From: Ruminococcaceae bacterium HV4-5-B5C
GTDB lineage: Bacteria > Bacillota > Clostridia > Oscillospirales > Acutalibacteraceae
Length of the DNA: 64,000 bases
Assembly: GCA_900184925.1 (NCBI GenBank)
Contig: FXYJ02000001.1
Coordinates: forward strand, 248,001-312,000
Reading direction: 5' to 3'
In this document: piece by piece, positions 61,691 through 64,000 of the stretch
How the letters are laid out: each line of letters opens with the position of its first letter
Numbering within the stretch: position 1 is the stretch's first letter
Notes under the pieces: model-generated
What the model saw: the letters and a program-made list of their open reading frames with translations, nothing else
The model's database searches: none
What the model was told of the DNA's origin: nothing
Translations under genes and position numbers: made by a program

Positions 61691-62302
61691 GGATTTCCAA
61701 AAACAGTACCTTAGTAAATTTAGACTCCCAGCAACTAAAACAAATGAAATAAGTAAAATACAGCTTGAAATAATTAACGGGGCAAAAGAAGCATTTACTT
61801 TTGGTAAATAAATTCTTGCTGCAATATTTCCTGCAACTGCTCCGATAAATGCACAGATGAAAATTTTACTATTTGTATATCTGCCAGAATATTTATCTGC
61901 CTTTATATTATTGCAAACAATAATCACAAAAATGGTAATATCTATAATTAATAGAATGAATAGAATCAGTAGTAAAGAAAGACTACTACTTTTTAAGCTG
62001 AAAGAAGCAATCTTGTATGAAGCTATAATTCCAATGATTGAGAGGAATAACGACAAAAATCCATCAATGAGGAATTTAGCTTCCTGCTCAACAATGCGAT
62101 TACATAATGCTTTTATACAAAGGCATGTATATAACAAATCAACGATGATAAATATTGGTATTAGTGTTTCTTTTAGCTGACCGTATATAGTTGTAACAAT
62201 ACTACTAAGCCATAGGATGATAAGGCTTTTGTATATTTGCCTTTTTTCTAAAGGCTTATAGTTAAACATAATAAAATGCATAATATTGTCTCTCTTTAGC
62301 AT
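61679..62302 (-). CDS. Polytopic membrane protein, putative immunity to RHS tip
   Basis: 207 residues with five to six hydrophobic helices, AGGAGG 8 bases before ATG. It starts 16 bases after the stop of the toxin tip at 62319, the tight toxin-immunity arrangement, and its end touches the debris of the next RHS gene. A membrane immunity protein usually means the toxin forms pores or acts at the membrane, in keeping with the glycine-zipper-like tip. No family recognised. Confidence 0.6.
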   Translation of the reverse strand: MLKRDNIMHFIMFNYKPLEKRQIYKSLIILWLSSIVTTIYGQLKETLIPIFIIVDLLYTCLCIKALCNRIVEQEAKFLIDGFLSLFLSIIGIIASYKIASFSLKSSSLSLLLILFILLIIDITIFVIIVCNNIKADKYSGRYTNSKIFICAFIGAVAGNIAARIYLPKVNASFAPLIISSCILLISFVLVAGSLNLLRYCFWKSIMK

Positions 62303-62318
62303 TGCGATTGCCTCCTAG

Positions 62319-62976
62319 TTAGTTTCCAAATAGTTGGTATGCGTCATTTTTAATCCATCCGCGAACACTCATTCCATTTATTTTTACCATATCAGTTAAT
62401 GCATAAGAACCAACACCAATTGTAGCTCCTACTATATTTCCCGCCACAGGCACAACTGAACCTACGAGCAATCCGATTGATGCACCAGCTGCACCAGATG
62501 CCCATATACTACCAGCAGTGACGGCAGTATCCACAGCAGCGTCAATTACTATTTTTTTGTACTTGCATGGTTTTGAATGTTCTTATTTATGCCAATTCCT
62601 GCATCAATTAAGGCAGCTCCATAACCAGTATATTTTAGCATCTTTGAGGCCCTTTCCCCAAATTGAGCAGTTTCTTCTATTTGTTCTGCGATAGACTTAT
62701 TAAACAGACCTTTTCAATGTTATTAGGACGCTCAGCAGATTGTAGATAATTGATTGCAGAATTGACGGATGCACCAACACCAACATCCAATCCACTAATT
62801 ACTGAACCATAAATATTACTAGGAGATTCAAGATAATCTGAGATTTGGCTGTTGGCTCCATTTCCCCAATTATCCGCACTTGTTCCAAACGGGTCGGTAT
62901 AGGAAACAGGATTGCCATTCGCATAAGCGTATTTGTTCAATGTCCGGCTGTCTTTTACATTGCCCCTTTTTACCAC
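62319..62976 (-). pseudogene. Second RHS toxin tip, frameshifted, glycine-zipper end
   Basis: Three frames join: DSRTLNKYAYANGNPVSYTD (RHS core end) to SAERPNNIEK; shift near 62700 to LFNKSIAEQIEETAQFGERA and INKNIQNHASTKK; shift in a seven-A run near 62555 to AAVDTAVTAGSIWASGAAGA, then SIGLLVGSVVPVAGNIVGAT and a short tail. Gly/Ala every three to four residues in the last part resembles membrane-inserting glycine zippers. Both shifts would have to be read through to make the toxin. Confidence 0.75.
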
Positions 62977-63707
62977 CGGGGCATTGTAAGAGTTCAGTTA
63001 AGTCTTTATTATACAAAATTCCGTTCTTGCCTTCATAATCATTACTATTTATAGAGGCATCAATTCCAGTTAGACTTATATCGCGGCCAAATGCGTCGTT
63101 ACCAATTTTAATTACGCTTTCTGGAATTTTAATATATGTGAGTGATTGGAACATATAAAATGCACAACTCCCAATATTGGTTACACCATCTGGTATGATT
63201 ACATTTGCTAACGATTCGCATTCGTAAAAAGCTTGGTTGCCAATAGAGGTTACACTGACTGGTATGGTCACACTTTTTAATGACCGGCAACCAAGGAGGC
63301 CTGTTTGCCAATAGTGGTTACGCTAGTTGGTATAACAATGCCTGTTATTGATTGATCACCATAAAATGCAGTATTGCCTATACTAATCACACCATCCGGT
63401 ATTACAACATTGCCCCCGGAGCCATTGTAGTTTGTAAGCATACCATATTCATCAATCATGAAATCTTCACTTGTATTACTTAAAGCTTGAGATTGTTTTG
63501 CATAATTTACGCTTGCGCTTCTGAAATCTAGAAGCTGACCTAGCATCTTGACAAATCCATATTTGGTATTCCAATTGTTATTGAGATGATTGGAGCCTAC
63601 CCTTACACATGTTTTTGCGGTTAATGCTGATGCCTTTTTTATCACTGGGGTAGAATTTGATTCCGATTGTTTTAATGATGTTGGCATTATGATCAATAAA
63701 ATAGTTG
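62972..63707 (-). pseudogene. BspA-type leucine-rich-repeat protein, broken
   Basis: A hydrophobic leader without a clear start (VVFFATILLIIMPTS), then LRR_5 repeats: VVIPDGVISIGNTAFYGDQS, ITGIVIPTSVTTIGKQA; shift near 63277; SVTIPVSVTSIGNQAFYECE, LANVIIPDGVTNIGSCAFYM, then GILYNKDLTELLQCPGGKKG. At 62975 the repeats end abruptly and RHS sequence begins in another frame. At least two frame breaks plus a fusion point. Intact BspA-like proteins are secreted adhesins. Confidence 0.8.
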
Positions 63708-63896
63708 CAAAAAATACTACTGTGCAAAAAAACTAACTGTTCAGTGCATAATTCTTACTAATAATATTCACTCTCTAAAATTAATAAACAGAGATGATAT
63801 TATGGCTCTTGAAGAATTAAAATCAGATTATCTGTAATAATATAACAAATATTGTAATAATAGTATCTTGCTTGGTCAATTATGTCAACACATCAA
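63708..63896. other. AT-rich stretch without a convincing gene
   Basis: Only an 11-codon frame from ATG 63802 (ALEELKSDYL) with a weak site. Nothing else seen on either strand. Confidence 0.4.
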
Positions 63897-63902
63897 TTAT
63901 AA

Positions 63903-64000
63903 GTTATTAAACGCGATGACCGTCTTGATAAGATTGCCCGTGATATTGCCCACCACTTCCCGCGTAGGGGCATCCTAGGCAAGGGAATGGTGGTATCGGT
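63903..64000 (+). pseudogene. Type I restriction HsdR fragment at window edge
   Basis: Frame VIKRDDRLDKIARDIAHHFP then RRGILGKGMVVS, directly after an in-frame TAA (63900-63902). It matches the conserved helicase-linked segment of HsdR (DRLDxIAxDIxxHFPxRGxxGKGMVVS). No start; the 5' part is missing, so this is a fragment or a 3' remnant continuing beyond the window. Confidence 0.6.

Overview
The window looks like a chromosomal segment of a spore-forming, anaerobic Gram-positive bacterium of class Clostridia, most likely the Oscillospiraceae/Ruminococcaceae (inference). The basis is strong purine-rich ribosome binding sites, consensus sigma-A promoters, split secD/secF, an ArsR/GH51/sugar-ABC locus, a BofC-like sporulation protein, a bacteriohemerythrin, a ferredoxin-type aldo/keto reductase and FeoAAB iron uptake. 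Core genes are moderately GC-rich. AT-rich islands (about 24-26 kb, 34-36 kb and 57.4-64 kb) stand out as acquired DNA.

Layout. 1-5.95 kb is the distal end of a prophage: a repeat-rich tail protein, two small structural proteins, a knob-bearing tail fibre, a GH25/LysM endolysin and two small membrane proteins of the lysis module. 6.3-9.9 kb is a ferrous iron operon (two FeoA, FeoB, a Cys-rich FeoB partner, a DtxR-like regulator) with TTAG/CTAA palindromes over its promoter. 10.1-12.7 kb holds a PhzF-like enzyme, a methyltransferase, a peptide deformylase and a decayed IS200/IS605 transposase. 13-19.3 kb, minus strand, is a nucleoside salvage region: adenosine/adenine deaminase, a DcuC-type transporter, nucleoside hydrolase, ribokinase, an acetyltransferase and a second ribokinase carrying the stump of a LacI regulator. 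19.5-23.9 kb is the riboflavin operon ribD-ribE-ribBA-ribH plus a HAD phosphatase, under an FMN riboswitch. 24-28 kb is a run of small accessory genes (GNAT, CatA, DUF6054-like, VOC fragment, Old Yellow Enzyme, GNAT), several separated by a repeated element with a lox-like arm. 28-30.5 kb has an aldo/keto reductase bracketed by copies of a tRNA-Ser 3' end and its terminator, then two tRNA-Ser genes; a third tRNA-Ser lies at 36.3 kb.

30.7-49.1 kb is mostly plus-strand housekeeping: an AEC transporter, VOC protein, citrate synthase, AsnRS, hemerythrin, aminotransferase, SecD/SecF, a class A penicillin-binding protein, and homoserine dehydrogenase-homoserine kinase-aspartokinase. 49.4-57.3 kb is an arabinoside-use operon: GH51, sugar-binding lipoprotein, two ABC permeases, a second GH51 and an ArsR-type regulator, with MobV-relaxase and ricin-lectin remnants just upstream.

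57.4-64 kb is an AT-rich island. It has two AbrB-like small proteins, then on the minus strand three paralogous Cys-rich proteins. Each sits just downstream of RHS-toxin C-terminal debris or other decayed coding sequence. Next come a frameshifted RHS C-terminus, a membrane protein in the immunity position of a second decayed RHS toxin tip, and a broken BspA-type leucine-rich-repeat gene. A type I restriction HsdR fragment touches the right edge. The toxin-tip/immunity array and the cassette-like 24-26 kb segment are the best candidates for little-described biology here.
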